From Rattus norvegicus (lineage: Eukaryota; Chordata; Mammalia; Rodentia; Muridae): a stretch of DNA of 64,000 bases. The position numbers and the translations under genes are program-made. Shown here one piece after another: positions 10,800 to 22,351 of the stretch. How positions within the stretch are numbered: the first letter of the stretch is position 1; every line of letters starts with the position of its first letter. The stretch covers positions 237,506,602-237,570,601 of the forward strand of contig NC_086019.1 in assembly GCF_036323735.1 (NCBI RefSeq), written 5' to 3'. The notes under the pieces are model-generated. The model searched no databases. It was not told where the DNA came from and saw only the letters and a program-made list of their open reading frames with translations.

Positions 10800-12110
10800 C
10801 AGTTTCTTTGAATGTGTATTTCTTCCTTGTAGGAGCACAGTGCCATTGGAGTTTAAAGAAGAGAAAGTGAAGTACAGAAGGACTCAAGGGTTACTATTTT
10901 GGGGATATTATTCTCTCACATATTTATCTACAAATAAAGATAGTATGTGATTCCCCTTTAATCTACCTTCTTTCACACAAATATCATCACGTTGAAGATC
11001 ATTCATTTATTTAACAACCTCCTTGAAGTAATTTTCAATATTATGAGCCACGGCATAAAATAAGTTCACTGAGAAACAGTGCTAAGTGGTTACAAGAATC
11101 TTGTTTATTACATTGTAGTTCTAATATTAAATTTGTGGATAAGTTTACAACATTCTCATAGGTCAGCTTTCACACTATTAACTTTACAATGTAATCCTAT
11201 TTATGAACTGGTGAGATATACGTTAACAATGGAGTATTTTTAGTACAAAAAGGTACTAATGTGTTTTATTCCTACAATTACACTTTTAGAACTCGTCCCG
11301 TTATTTCCCAGCACTTTGGCTAAGATCAGGAGCAGTCTCTGTTCTTGTCAATTTAAAGTTCTTCCCGTGTTATAACTTCAAAATTGGCCTTTATAAAAAA
11401 TGTAAATAATGCTCATATTTACATTTTCTAAACTTAAAATTATAAACACATGCTTGCACATGCGTTTACATACATTAAAAAATAACAGGTATTTGGTGAT
11501 TTTTCTCCTGTAGCAAATTCCTTTATGTAGAATTTTTTGGAATTCAAATGACTAAGATGTGCAAACACCAGTGGAATCAATGTAAAAAAAAATGACTGTA
11601 GTTTAGACATAATTGTACATTTGACCTTTATTTTCTATAATATTTTTATTGTGTATAAAGCTAGCTAAATGAAATTATCATGAATAAAAAATGAAATGAG
11701 AATATTGTCGACTTTCAATTAACTTAATAGCTTTCACTCATGCTATTGTGTGTCTTGGTTAACTCACAGACCATTTCTTGGGGCATATAATATTCCTTTA
11801 TGTATCAATTTCACAAATATCTAGCTGTATTCAGTTTTAATAGTTTCCAAAGCCTCTGGAATTTTCTTTTGAATAGTGTTTGTGAATGGCACGTAACTGC
11901 CTATTATGGGAGTGAACTTTGACTAATCCGAAAAAAGCCGAAAATCTGAATCACCTGCATTGACAATAATAAAAAAGAAATAAGAATCCAATCATCTCTT
12001 AAATGGCACTGAGTTTAAAGATCAAGACGCGCAGGGAGGTTTTTTTAGTGCAGCAACCACTGAGCTGACATTTCCAGGAATACGTGTCCTGTTGTTCATG
12101 AAGCTATCAG
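10800..12110. other. unique AT-rich DNA, nothing recognised
   Basis: Low-GC sequence with no repeat blocks that I recognise and no ORF above background. Confidence 0.35.
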
Positions 12111-12116
12111 AGCTTT

Positions 12117-12300
12117 AGAGGCCACAGAGATGGTTTGACGGTGAGGAGGATTTCCTCCTCTTTCAGAGGACCCTAGTTCAGACCCAGAGCCCTCATTCAC
12201 ATGGTTCAGACCATATGCAGCTACAGGAGGATCCATTGTCTCTGGACTCTGTGGACACCTGCCATCATATATAACTTAAAATAGCAAGAATAAAAACTAG
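12117..12300 (+). repeat. B3/B4-like SINE, plus strand
   Basis: 'ggccacagagatggtttgac' (A-box side) is followed by 'tttcagaggaccctagttca' (B-box side), 'cacatggttcagaccatatg' and 'aggaggatccattgtctctg'. This is the order of a B3-type SINE. It is diverged, with a short A-rich end near 12,290. Confidence 0.55.
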
Positions 12301-12309
12301 GAAAGCCCC

Positions 12310-13290
12310 AATAAATTCAAGTAGAGTTTTAACAATTAACCTGATGATGTACATCAAACTTAAGGAAAACTCAACACGTCACATTGCATAAGCTTCTTCA
12401 GTCATTTTTCTACATTATTTTTAACAGAAAAATCTCCCTTGAACATCTTACAAAACAGCCGACCTCAGTATTAAATACACATTCTCTCCAGCCATCAGTG
12501 GGGGAACTGGGTGGGTTGGAGGGAGGGGAGGAAAAGATGAACGACTGCAAGAAATACTATTTGCTTTGTATTAATGCTATTAAGCACAAAAGAAAAAGAA
12601 CGGACTGAGAAGATAACCTGGGGTTGGCTCTAAACTGAATGTCCGTCTGGCTGTGGCTTCCCTTTTTCATTTTTAGTTTTTATTCTTAGAACAGCACCTT
12701 GCCAGCATTTCTTAATATAGTCACAGAGTAAGAAATTTTCATGGTCTCATTTTTGCACTTACTATCTCTCATTCCCAGGTAAGTGGCTTTAAAAATAATG
12801 TATTCTGTGCATTTGCGGGTTCTACGCCTCACTCACTGGCTCGTTGGTGTATCCCGTGCATTTTTCTGTGGTTAGCCACTTAACCCTGATGCCACTTTTT
12901 ACCTCATGATTCATGCCGTCCTACTCATGACAGCAGGCCTTGGAGGGATTGTTCTTGCTGTTGTCGAACGTGTAATTATCTTCTTATAATTTCTGTTTTT
13001 GTCCCTCACCCTGCAGACCCTGGTTTCTTGCCAACTATGAAAAGAAGAGTCCAGGACTAGTATAAAAGTTATATCTGCAATATAGGGTAAAAGTAGGCAT
13101 AGCCGGAAATCCAAGTGTTAGCTTGTTTGGTTCTTCCCGTAAGTCTCAGGTATCACGCAAAGGTGGCAAGACAGAGCATTTCACTCTCTATTTTGTGATC
13201 ACCCCTTGACTTTTTCCATAGTTAAAAATCATCAGAAGTATTCACATCCGTGTAAATTTGTCATTTCAGTATTGTCAGTTACTATTTATC
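12310..13290. other. unique DNA, nothing recognised
   Basis: No repeat or credible coding region recognised. Small frames at 12,384-12,608 (+) and 12,911-13,114 (-) have no recognisable domain. Confidence 0.35.
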
Positions 13291-13295
13291 TATTA

Positions 13296-13389
13296 ATGTG
13301 CATGCCTATGTGCATGCGTGCATGTGTGTGCGTGTGCACGCGTGTACACACACACACACACACACACACACACGCGCACACACACACAC
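13296..13389 (+). repeat. alternating purine-pyrimidine (GT)n/(CA)n tract
   Basis: A run of RY steps switches from TG/CG type (tgtgtgtgcgtgtgcacgcg) to (CA)n at about 13,345. The switch gives an imperfect inverted repeat around 13,336-13,352. Alternating CG/TG steps favour Z-DNA. Confidence 0.85.
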
Positions 13390-13845
13390 TTTTATTTTTA
13401 TTCTTGGTACCATGAAACATATAAAAGCAATAAAGGGTGAGGATCTTGGTAAAAGTGTTATAGCCAAGAGCATGGGCCTAGGCAGAGGATTATGGTATCT
13501 AGTCTTAAAGAAAAGGTTTGTTCAGATGTCTTCTGGGAGAATTACATTTGCTTAGCACCCAGACAGTGCCTTTAACATGAAAGCTCATATAGATGTAGCT
13601 AGCTGCTGCTATGCCATCACAAAGCTGTCTCTTGGCAAAGGCAGAGACACCCAGAAATGCTTGAGAGCATTTCTTGAGAGCAATGCTTGCTAAAGAAATA
13701 TTTTGTGATTTTGGATTAGACTTTAGTCAAAGAAATCAACAGCTGGGATATATGGGAGCACCATGCGGAAAGTAATTTATCTGGAGAAACCATTGACAAA
13801 AATGGAATTATTGGTGTGACAGATCATGGACTCAGGTTATAGAAA
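13390..13845. other. unique DNA, nothing recognised
   Basis: No repeat, RNA or coding feature supported. Confidence 0.35.
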
Positions 13846-13849
13846 ATGA

Positions 13850-14300
13850 AACTGAAAAAAAAATGTTGGGTATTTGTTAAGTTTTGTGTAACTGTGGGCT
13901 TTTCTCCCTCTGCCCCAGTTTCAGAAATAATGATTATGAGACTTATTACTGATGAATAAATGCCTGGCCATAAGCTTTGGCTCGTTCCTGATAGCTTGTA
14001 ACTCAATTATCTCATTTAAACTAGTCTAAGTTCTGCTACATGGCCCGTTACCTCTCCTCAGAGGATAATCTCTTCCCACACCTGATTCTATCCCAGAGTT
14101 CCTCTCTGCCTACCAGAACTCCCATCTCCTATTTCCTGCCTCAGCTAATAGGCCATCAGTTTTTATTGACAGGTGATTCTTCCATACAGTACACAAGGGA
14201 TTCTTTCTCCAATTTTGTATATTTACTAACTCAGATTAATCTCCTGAATAAAGAACCAGAAACTCTAAAAAGTGGAGATGAATGTTTTTCCTTTTCTAAA
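13850..14300 (-). mobile_element. rodent LTR-like fragment
   Basis: 'tgccccagtttcagaaataa', 'ggctcgttcctgatagcttg', 'aactcaattatctcatttaa', 'gtctaagttctgctacatgg' and 'cccatctcctatttcctgcc' resemble the complement of a rodent endogenous-retrovirus-type LTR (RMER17/IAPEY-like, recalled from memory). 'gaataaatgcctgg' may be a relic of its poly(A) region. No retroviral gene is attached, so it is a solo or fragmentary LTR. Confidence 0.4.
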
Positions 14301-14585
14301 ACCCATTAGTCTAGAACACATTGAAATCAATCTGAGTATTTGTTTGAACTAATTCCAATAATTAGACTATCATAGACCACTTGTCTTAAAAAAGAAAATT
14401 GATGCTCTGATGTGGAAGGAAAAATAAAAAAGAAACCGAGGTGCCTAGAATTCATGGATATGTCTGGGTTATCACCTCGTCAGAAGCTGGGACACATACA
14501 AGATCTGCGACAGTTAGGCCTGCGCCCGCTTTCCAAGGCTTGTTTCTTTCTAATGTCCTACTCTTTTAAAAGATACTATTATTCT
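14301..14585. other. unclassified spacer
   Basis: No recognised features between the LTR-like segment and the L1 3' end. Confidence 0.3.
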
Positions 14586-14589
14586 ATCT

Positions 14590-14946
14590 TGAAGGGGCTT
14601 GAGACCCCATATGTACAACAATGCCAAGCAACCAGAGCTTCCAGGGACTAAGCCACTACCTAAAGACTATACATGGACTGACCCTGGACTCTGACCCCAT
14701 AGGTAGCAATGAATATCCTAGTAAGAGCACCAGTGGAAGGGGAAGCCCTGGGTCCTGCCAAGACTGAACCCCCATTGACCGTGATTGTTGGGGGGAGGGT
14801 GGTAATGGGGGGAGGATGGGGAGGGGAACACCCATTGGGAAGGGGAGTGGGAGGGGTTAGGGGGATGTTGGCCCGGAAATCGGGAAAGGGAATAACGATC
14901 GAAATGTAAATAAGAAATACCCAAGTTAATAAAGATGAAAAAAAAA
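14590..14946 (+). mobile_element. young 5'-truncated L1 3' UTR
   Basis: It reads 'cttgaaggggcttgagaccc', 'accagagcttccagggacta', 'gtaagagcaccagtggaagg', the G-rich tract (14,788-14,870), 'gcccggaaatcgggaaaggg' and 'agttaataaagatgaaaaaa'. This is nearly the reverse complement of 29.06-29.40 kb in the full-length L1. I could not fix an exact TSD. It is non-coding. Confidence 0.85.
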
Positions 14947-14949
14947 GTA

Positions 14950-15812
14950 GAAATTATTGATCTTTTACATTTTGTTTACGAATCAATTTCATAGCCAAGT
15001 GGCTCTCAGAATCTGGAGGCCCTAACTTCAATCTCTTAAACAAAATGTCCCAATGAAAACAGGAAGGAGGGCCAGCAGAATGGATCGATCCTTTGGCCAA
15101 GACATGGAAGAAAGGGGTGTAGGGTACAAGGAGCGGTGCAAGGACTCTGAGAGGGACTCGCAGCATTTGAGAATCTCAGGGTAAATAAGAAGACCCATGA
15201 AAGCAATTAGGAAGGAGGGGATATTTAAAAAAAAAAACAGGAAAGACTTACTAACAAGTTAGGGCCTCCACCCTCTTAGGGGGGAAGGGCAGATGGGATA
15301 GGAGGGGTAACTATGTGAGGGGGCAGTGAGAGGACAAGGGGGGCAGAAATCAGGACGTTGGGAGGATAAATAAAGGGAAAAATTGAAGTTAGGTATGAAA
15401 GTGTATCTCAAACATATCAGAGATGATTGGAAACACTTTCAAAATCTCCAAAGAACCTCTTGACCCCTAAAGATGATATTCCATAATCAGACAAAATCGG
15501 ACAGACTTTTAAAAAGAATCTAAAAGAAAGCACATATAAATTAGAGGTTGCCAAAGTTAAAGGCAGCCAAAGAACTTGCTTTTGTTACACAACTGCTGTC
15601 CTGTGCTGTCCTTTACTAAATGCTGGAAGATATTGTGGGGCACGGCTCCTTCTTTTCCTGTACACATTGGACGGACATTTAAAGATTTCCTGGGGGAAAG
15701 AGGACAGTTTCTTCTAACCTATATTTTATGTTATATTGTAGACTTGACTGGTAATTTTAATTACTGATCATGGGCCCTGACTGATAGTTTGTTTTTAGAT
15801 GACAGAGTCCCT
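14950..15812. other. mostly unclassified DNA
   Basis: A purine-rich block at about 15,275-15,385 ending 'ggaggataaataaagggaaa' may be the 3' end of another old L1. The rest has no recognised feature. Confidence 0.35.
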
Positions 15813-16012
15813 CAGGATTACCCATGGCAACTGTCATATTCCTTATATTTGACGGGTGAGAAACGGTGCAGTTGTAAGTGCTGTGAGAGTGCAGGCCGTA
15901 AATAATGAAGTTGACAAAAGAACAAAGCTGGGTTTGCTGCAGTTGGGTCTGAGAGATATCTTCACCGCTCTCCAAATTCTCCAGTCTGTTCCGACTATTG
16001 TAAGTTACTTCT
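15813..16012 (-). other. flank of the ID at 16.05 kb, duplicated at 18.0 kb
   Basis: This 200-bp unique segment plus the following ID (15,813-16,126) recurs at 18,001-18,312. By eye I count four substitutions in the non-ID part (15,823, 15,861, 15,967 and about 16,014), roughly 98% identity. It is downstream flank from the ID's point of view, since the ID is on the minus strand. Confidence 0.85.
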
Positions 16013-16028
16013 CTTGTGCTTAGTTTTT

Positions 16029-16126
16029 TTTTTTTTTTCTTTTCTTTTTTTTCGGAGCTGGGGACCGAACCCAGGGCCTTGCGCTTGCTAGGCAAGCGCT
16101 CTACCACTGAGCTAAATCCCCAACCC
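16029..16126 (-). mobile_element. ID SINE (BC1/tRNA-Ala type), minus strand
   Basis: The body at 16,053-16,126 is the complement of the ID consensus. A-box complement 'ccactgagcta', core 'cgcttgctaggcaagcgc' and B-box complement 'gggaccgaacc' are all present. The A tail is the T-rich stretch 16,029-16,052. The TSD 'cttgtgcttagttttt' (16,013-16,028) pairs with 'ctcgtgcttagttttt' (16,127-16,142), 15 of 16 matching. Intact TSDs on both sides make this the ancestral locus of the duplication at 18.0 kb. Confidence 0.95.
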
Positions 16127-16142
16127 CTCGTGCTTAGTTTTT

Positions 16143-16654
16143 AATGGAGGGGTGCTGCTTCCAAACATTTGAATAAGGACACTATTATATACGTATTATG
16201 GTAAATACACATTATAAGGTATTATATACATTATTGTATATAGTATACACTATATTATGTATTCATATATTACACACAAGTATTTAGACATTATCTTTCT
16301 TTTTTGGTTTTCTTACAGTTATAGAATTATTAACTTAAAGTTGGAAAAGAAGATGATGATATCCTAGCCTTTTCATATGTTCCTTATATACTTCCCGTAT
16401 TTAACATATGACTCTGTGGATAATTTTTGTCCTGTCTTATCTCTCTCTACCTTTTGGATTTTTACTACTTTTAGACAGGCTCTGCTATAGGTTGCAAGAT
16501 AGGCAGGGGTGTTCACTGCCTCGCTCTTTGGAGGAGAGCTGAGGGTTCTTTGTTTTTAAGTTTTCTAATAGCACACAAAAAGTTTCTTTCTGTTTTCACT
16601 GTTGCTGATTTATATCTTCCCCTCTTCTTTATTGTTTGTCATTTTTATTTCTTT
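16143..16654. other. AT-rich spacer
   Basis: A TATA-rich stretch at 16,183-16,280, otherwise nothing recognised. Confidence 0.35.
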
Positions 16655-16670
16655 CATTCTGTCCTCTTCT

Positions 16671-16772
16671 TTTTTTTTTTTTTTGGTTCTTTTTTTCGGA
16701 GCTGGGGACCGAACCCAGGGCCTTGCGCTTCCAAGGTAAGCGCTCTACCACTGAGCTAAATCCCCAGCCCCT
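16671..16772 (-). mobile_element. ID SINE, minus strand
   Basis: The ID body at 16,697-16,772 follows a T-rich tail. Its core is the variant 'gcgcttccaaggtaagcgct', which matches the copy at 51.7 kb better than those at 16.05, 18.2 or 23.5 kb. The TSD 'cattctgtcctcttct' (16,655-16,670) pairs with 'cattgtgtcttcttct' (16,773-16,788), 14 of 16. Confidence 0.95.
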
Positions 16773-16788
16773 CATTGTGTCTTCTTCT

Positions 16789-17100
16789 AATTACTAATAC
16801 TAATTTCTCATCATATACTGATTTTTCCCCTTCCATTCCTACCCTTGGTAAGTAATTTCTTACTATACACTGCATTATCCTTGTTTATTTATTTCTCATA
16901 AAGTTATTGGGCTCAAAGGGGCAACTGTTAAAATTGGCTAATAGTATTTTTCCATAACAGACCTATGCATCAGCAGTGTTGTTTCCACAGTTAGGACTTG
17001 CAGACTGGTGCTGACTTGCGTGCCTGGTGTCCTGATCATGTATGTGGCCTGAGAGTCGAATTACTGAGCTATACCACCAGTTCAGAAACTATACCTTAAT
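16789..17100. other. unclassified DNA
   Basis: No feature recognised. The segment 16,990-17,090 has weak SINE-like character ('gagctataccaccag'). Confidence 0.3.
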
Positions 17101-18000
17101 GCTACTGTATCTCAGTTTCAGCTGAATATTGTAAATATTTCAGGTAAATAATATGAAAAAATTTGTCCAATGACATAATTCCAAATTCATAATTTTCATA
17201 TCTATGTATAGGAATATATAAGAAACACGAACTCTGCCCAAAATTGCCAATTCCATAGCGATGGACTCCAATTAAAGTGCAGTCTTCGAAATCCCAGATA
17301 GTGAGTTAAAATGATTTTAACAATGTGTAGTAAACAAATATAGGAAAATCAAATAACATAGAGAATCATACCTGACCACCATGCCCTAGAGCTGGATATC
17401 AGCAACAAAGAAATGGCTGCAAATAGATAAAAATCATGAATGCTAAACAACACAACTCAATTCTGTCTGAAAATTGAGTCAACATCAAAAGGAAATTAAA
17501 AACTTTTAGAATTGAATGAAAATGAAAGCACAACATTCCAATATCTACGGGACACATGAAGGCAGTTCTAAGAGGAAAGTTCATAGCACCAAGTACTTAC
17601 ATAAAAAAACATGGTGAAATCTTATATAAATAACTTAGTGATATCCTTGAAAGCGTCAGATAAAAAGAAAGAAACAATTCTAAAGAGAATTTATGGGAGA
17701 AATAATTAAAATAGAGTGAATAAAATGGAAATTTGGCTCTTTGAAGAAAATTAGCAAGACTGACAAACGTTAAGTCAAGTTAACCAAAGGAAAAGAGACA
17801 GGATCCAAATGAATGAACCTAGAGAGGAAAAGGAGACATTACAACAGACACTAAGGAAATTAAAAGACTTTAAAGGATATATTTTTTTATTTTATTTTTA
17901 AATCTGTATTGTACTAAACTAGAAAATCTGAAAGAAATGGCTGACTTGTTATATATGTAACCAACAAAAGGTTAAAAAAGTAAACAATTAATCTGACTCT

Positions 18001-18312
18001 CAGGATTACTCATGGCAACTGTCATATTCCTTATATTTGACGGGTGAGAAACAGTGCAGTTGTAAGTGCTGTGAGAGTGCAGGCCGTAAATAATGAAGTT
18101 GACAAAAGAACAAAGCTGGGTTTGCTGCAGTTGGGTCTGAGAGATATCTTCACCACTCTCCAAATTCTCCAGTCTGTTCCGACTATTGTAAGTTACTTCT
18201 CTCGTGCTTAGTTTTTTTTCTTTTCTTTTCTTTTTTTCAGAGCTGGGGACCGAACCCAGGGCCTTGTGCTCGCTAGGCAAGCGCTCTACCACTGAGCTAA
18301 ATCCCCAACCCC
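18001..18312 (-). mobile_element. duplicated ID plus 3' flank, with TSD and no poly(A)
   Basis: A copy of 15,813-16,126. It begins exactly at the ID 5' end (18,312), contains the ID (body 18,238-18,312), its A tail (18,213-18,237) and 200 bp of the original downstream flank. The direct repeat 'caattaatctgactct' at 17,985-18,000 and 18,312-18,327 encloses it. The end next to 18,000 has no poly(A)/poly(T). The target is old L1 ORF2 sequence. The ID body has a few changes from the source (for example c to t and t to c in the core). Confidence 0.85.
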
Positions 18313-19430
18313 AATTAATCTGACTCTTAACCCTCAGTGAAATGGAGGCAATGACCAACTGCCCCCGCCCCCCAAAGCCCAGGACTAGACAGATTCAACA
18401 TATAAGTTTATTGATTTTCAAAATAATTAAAACTAATATTCTTTAAATTATTCTGCAAAGTACAAACTAAAAGAAGACGTTCAATTTCTTTTGTAAAGAT
18501 GGTATTGCCTTGATATTAAAAACCAAAGGCTCAAACAAAAAGTAAAGAATAGATTAATATCCCTTATGATCATAGATTCAAAAATTCTCAACAAGATATT
18601 TGTAAACCAAATTCAAGGACATATGGAAAAGATTTTTTACAATGAATAGGTTGGCTTCATGCCATAAATGCAGGGCTGTTTCAACATGAATTAATATGTG
18701 TGATCTACCACACAAGAGATAGAAAGCACATGAGCATCTCTTCAGATACAGAGAAAGTCTTTGGTGAAATCCAATATCTCTTCACGATAAACGTCTCTCC
18801 TGGAGAGGCTAGGGAGACATGGAACTTACCTCAATATAACAAAGGCATTATACAATAAACCCAGAGCCAATATCAACCTAAATGGACAGAAACTCAAAGC
18901 ATTTCCACTAAAACCAGGACCAGAACAAGGGTATCTATTTCCTCCGTACTTATTCAAAATAATATGCAGTAAGACCACTGAAGGAGATAATTTGCAGCTG
19001 GCATGATATTATATATAAAACACATAAATGATTCCACTGGGAAATGTTCCTGCTGGTAAACGCCTTTAACCAAGTAGCAGGATACAAATTTTAAAATGAG
19101 AAATCACTAGCCTCCCTGTGTACAAAAGACAAATATACTGAGAAAGAAATCAGAGAACAATATCTTTTGTATTAATAATAATACCCCCAAAATATTTTAG
19201 AGTAACTGTAACCAAGTAAGTGAAATATTTTTAATAAAATCTTAAAGACATGAAAAAAAAAAAGAAATTGAAAAAGATACCAGAAAATGGAAAGACCTTC
19301 CAAGTGCATTGGTTGGTAGGCTTAGCATTGTGAAAATGGCCATCCTATCAGACCGCATGCATTCTCAATTAAAATTTCAACACAATCCTTTATAGCAACT
19401 GAAAAATAATCTTAAATTTCATATGAATGT

Positions 19431-19609
19431 TGGTCTGGAGAGATGGCTCAGCAGTTAAGAGCACTGACTGCTCTTCCAGAAGGCCTGAGTTCAAATCCCA
19501 GGAACCACATGGTGGCTCACAGTCATCTGTAATGGATCTGGTGTCCTCTTCTGGTGTGCCTGAAGTGTCTACAGTGTTCTCACAGGCATAAAATGAAAAA
19601 AAATTTTAA
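19431..19609 (+). mobile_element. B2 SINE, plus strand
   Basis: The pol III A-box side 'gagatggctcagcagttaag' and B-box side 'gcctgagttcaaatcccagg' are clear. They are followed by 'aaccacatggtggctcacag' and 'cctcttctggtgtgcctgaa', with an A-rich tail near 19,590-19,609. The near-repeat 'aaatttcatatgaatgt' (19,414-19,430) / 'aaattcacatgaatgt' (19,610-19,625) is its TSD. Confidence 0.9.
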
Positions 19610-19770
19610 AAATTCACATGAATGTATAAAACATCCCAGTATAGCTAAAATAACCCTGGAGCTATTACTGTTTTAAAATTTGTTGTACTACAGATCCATA
19701 GTAATAAAAACACCATGGTTCTGGAATAAAAACAGACATATTGAACAATGGAATAAAATTGTAGACCTGG

Positions 19771-19832
<62 letters not shown>
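19771..19832 (+). repeat. (AT)n microsatellite
   Basis: About 31 AT units with one G interruption near 19,785, inside the old L1. It is self-complementary and so can form a cruciform. Both strands are open here, which explains the short tyrosine/isoleucine-repeat frames. Confidence 0.95.
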
Positions 19833-19837
<5 letters not shown>

Positions 19838-20335
19838 TGGTATGCCTACAAACATCTATTTTTGCCAAAGAATCCAGAAATGAACACCAAAAAAAAAAAA
19901 ATCTTCAACAAATGTTGCTGGTCAGACTCAATGGCTGCATGTAGAAAAAAGAAAATGCATTCATCACACTGCATAAATATCAACTCCAAATAGATCAGGG
20001 GCCTCAACATAAGACCTAATACCCTGAATCCAATAGAATAGAAAATAGGAAATTCACTTGCACTTACGGGTACAAGAAAGGACTTTCTCAACCAAGTCCC
20101 AATGGCAAAGACATTAAGACCCACAATTAACAAATGGGACCCAATGAAACTAAAAAAAGCCTCTGTATAGCAGATAATAGATCATATCAGAAAGAGGAAA
20201 AAAACCTACAAAATGGGCTTTTTAAAAAAACCAATTATACAACTGATAGAGGGTTTAGTATATAGAATATACAAAGAAGTAAAAAGCAAAATAACAAACC
20301 AATAAAATAGACCAAACCAAACAAAACCCCAAAAT

Positions 20336-20990
20336 GCTGAACATCTGTTGTGGATTACCTTGGTGCTGTTTGTGTTTTGATGCTAATCCTGCCCCCTCAA
20401 CCCCCAACCCCCGAAGAGACACAGATCATGTATTGAGGTGATTGCATGTGAATCTGCTTCCCATTTTAACTGATCAAATAAAGGCTAGAGTCTGTAATTG
20501 GGCAGTGGATAGGAAAGGCAGGGCTGGAAGTTTTAGAGAAGGAAGAAAGAGAGAAGACGAGATGGAGGGAAGAAGAGTAGCAGTGCACCTCATAGCTGGG
20601 GAATAGAGTTGTGTAGTGGTAGATTTGCCCAATCTAGGCAAGCAGCTTATATAAATATTATACCTGACTTGTGTGTTCTTTGCATGGTCATATTGTGGTT
20701 GGAGATTTATTGATACAAATCTGGCTGGTATTAAACATTAAGACTGTCTGGTGTTTTCCATTTGCAACTATTTAGGTAGGCAAGAGAGAAGATGAAATCG
20801 TGGAGCAGTCAGGGGCAGCCTGAAGACCAGCCACAGCGGGTGGACGGCCTGTGGAACAGTAGCTCCAGGTATTCTCTGGGTTTGGGCAGATTAATAAGCC
20901 AGATGCATGAACCAGGGCCAGAAGGTATCAGGCAAGGAGGAACCTGTGGCTACTGATTCTAGAGCCTGGCCAGAGTTAACGTGGATTTTT
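20336..20990 (+). repeat. RMER1-like rodent repeat inserted in the old L1
   Basis: The L1 sequence stops at about 20,335 and resumes at about 21,000. Between them lie 'gattaccttggtgctgtttg', a purine-rich block (20,530-20,580), 'tctaggcaagcagcttatat' and 'ttgatacaaatctggctggt'. The same block order is seen at 3,850-4,380. The class is uncertain: non-autonomous repeat or LTR. Confidence 0.45.
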
Positions 20991-22351
20991 AAAATTACAT
21001 GCAACAAACATGAAGGAAATAACTCAATTAAAAATGGGGAATAAAACTAAAGAGAGGGCTCTCAAGAAATGAACCACAAATGGCTAAGAAGCACACAAAA
21101 AATGTTCAACTTCGTTAGCAACCAAGGACATGCAAATTAGAACTATGTGAGATTTCATCTTACCTTATTCATAATGCTCAAGATCAATAAAACATGTGAC
21201 GGAAGACACTGGTGAGGATGTAGGGAAAAGGGGACACTATTCATTGCTGGCAGGAGTGCAAACTGGTATAGCCACTGTGGAAATCAGCGTGAACCTTCCT
21301 CGGCTTGTAGATCTACTACAAGACCTAGATATACCACTTTGGGCTTATAACAAGGGCCCATACGTCTTCCCATGGAGATACTTTCTTATCCGTGTTCATT
21401 GCTCACCCATTTCACAATAGTCAGAAATTGGAATCCGCCAAGATGTGTATCAACTGATGAGCTGATAATGAAAATGGTACACTTAGAGAATAGAGTGTTA
21501 TTTAGCCTTAAATCGAGCAAGATAATCGTTCTTGATGAGGTGAACCAGAGTCAGAAAGATAAACATTGTATATTTTCTCACATATGTGGATGTTAGTTTT
21601 CAAGTTTCAGATATGTGTGTTTCATTTAGAATATCCACAAAAGTTAGGTAGAGTAGTAAGTGACTGGGAAGGAGGAAGGAATATTCCAAGGAGGAGGATA
21701 TAGTAGATAATATTATTAAGAAATAAAGGGAAAGTTAGAACAGGAGAATTAAAAATGGTAGGGGATGGGATGGCAGAGAAGAGGGGTAATATGGGGAACA
21801 GTAACTAACACTAAAGGCCTTCTGAAAGGTCACGTAAAAAACCTATTTCAAAATTTTCTTAAATATGTAAAAGAATTTATATGCTGTTACCATATATGGG
21901 GGGAGGCCAACACTCCAACTAGACATCATGTGCAACCCAGTAGAATCTCCAGTACTGAGAACGTGCCAGCTTTGTAGAGTCATTGGCCTAACGGTTCCCA
22001 TAGACCCCTCAAACACTACAAGCGATTGCCAATCCTCTTGGTTACGCGCTACAATTTGATAGTAAGACTCTATTGCTGAAGACAGCACATACTCATGATG
22101 CAGAACCTGGAGAAATATAGCTGTCATTCAAACAGAAGCATCACCCCTACTCGCTAGTGTTTATTGTATTAGAACATGCTACATAGAGGATAGATGTAAT
22201 CATTGGTCTCAATCGGCTTACCAACTCTGTTAACTATAATAATAACTGGACTTCAAGATATTCCTGTCTGTACAGTAGTGGCATGAATGTTAGTGGAGTA
22301 GCTAACCACTTTTTGATTGGATTTAAGGCCGACCCCATCAGATTTAACTTA

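Larger units (their letters stand above)
17100..22330 (+). mobile_element. old rodent L1, plus strand, broken ORF2 and 3' UTR
   Basis: Collinear ORF2 remnants run 5' to 3'. The endonuclease/RT linker is at 17,370-17,780 (matching 'EAVLRGK'). RT blocks lie at 18,560-19,260 ('cagggctgtttcaacatgaa', 'gatatt' region). C-terminal blocks lie at 19,690-20,300 and 21,005-21,595. The last ends in the family's 'SQKD...' region, and a 3' UTR with 'gtagctaaccactttttgat' follows to about 22,330. Many stops and frameshifts make it a pseudogene. It was later hit by the ID-plus-flank copy, a B2, an (AT)n expansion and an RMER1-like repeat. Confidence 0.75.

Noticed and set aside
13206..13555. Overlapping plus-strand frames rich in Thr-His or Cys-Val
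   Set aside because: They are translations of the (GT)n/(CA)n tract.
13850..14300. Possible endogenous retrovirus with genes
   Set aside because: Only LTR-like sequence is visible. No gag, pol or env remnant or primer-binding site follows on either side.
16053..16126. tRNA gene call on ID elements (A box, B box, tRNA-Ala-like body)
   Set aside because: Each copy has an A tail and TSD and matches the ID SINE, so these are retroposed SINEs and not tRNA genes. The BC1 master gene itself was also considered, but the BC1 unique 3' domain is absent.
19665..19883. Tyr/Ile-repeat frames on both strands
   Set aside because: Artefacts of the (AT)n microsatellite in the old L1.
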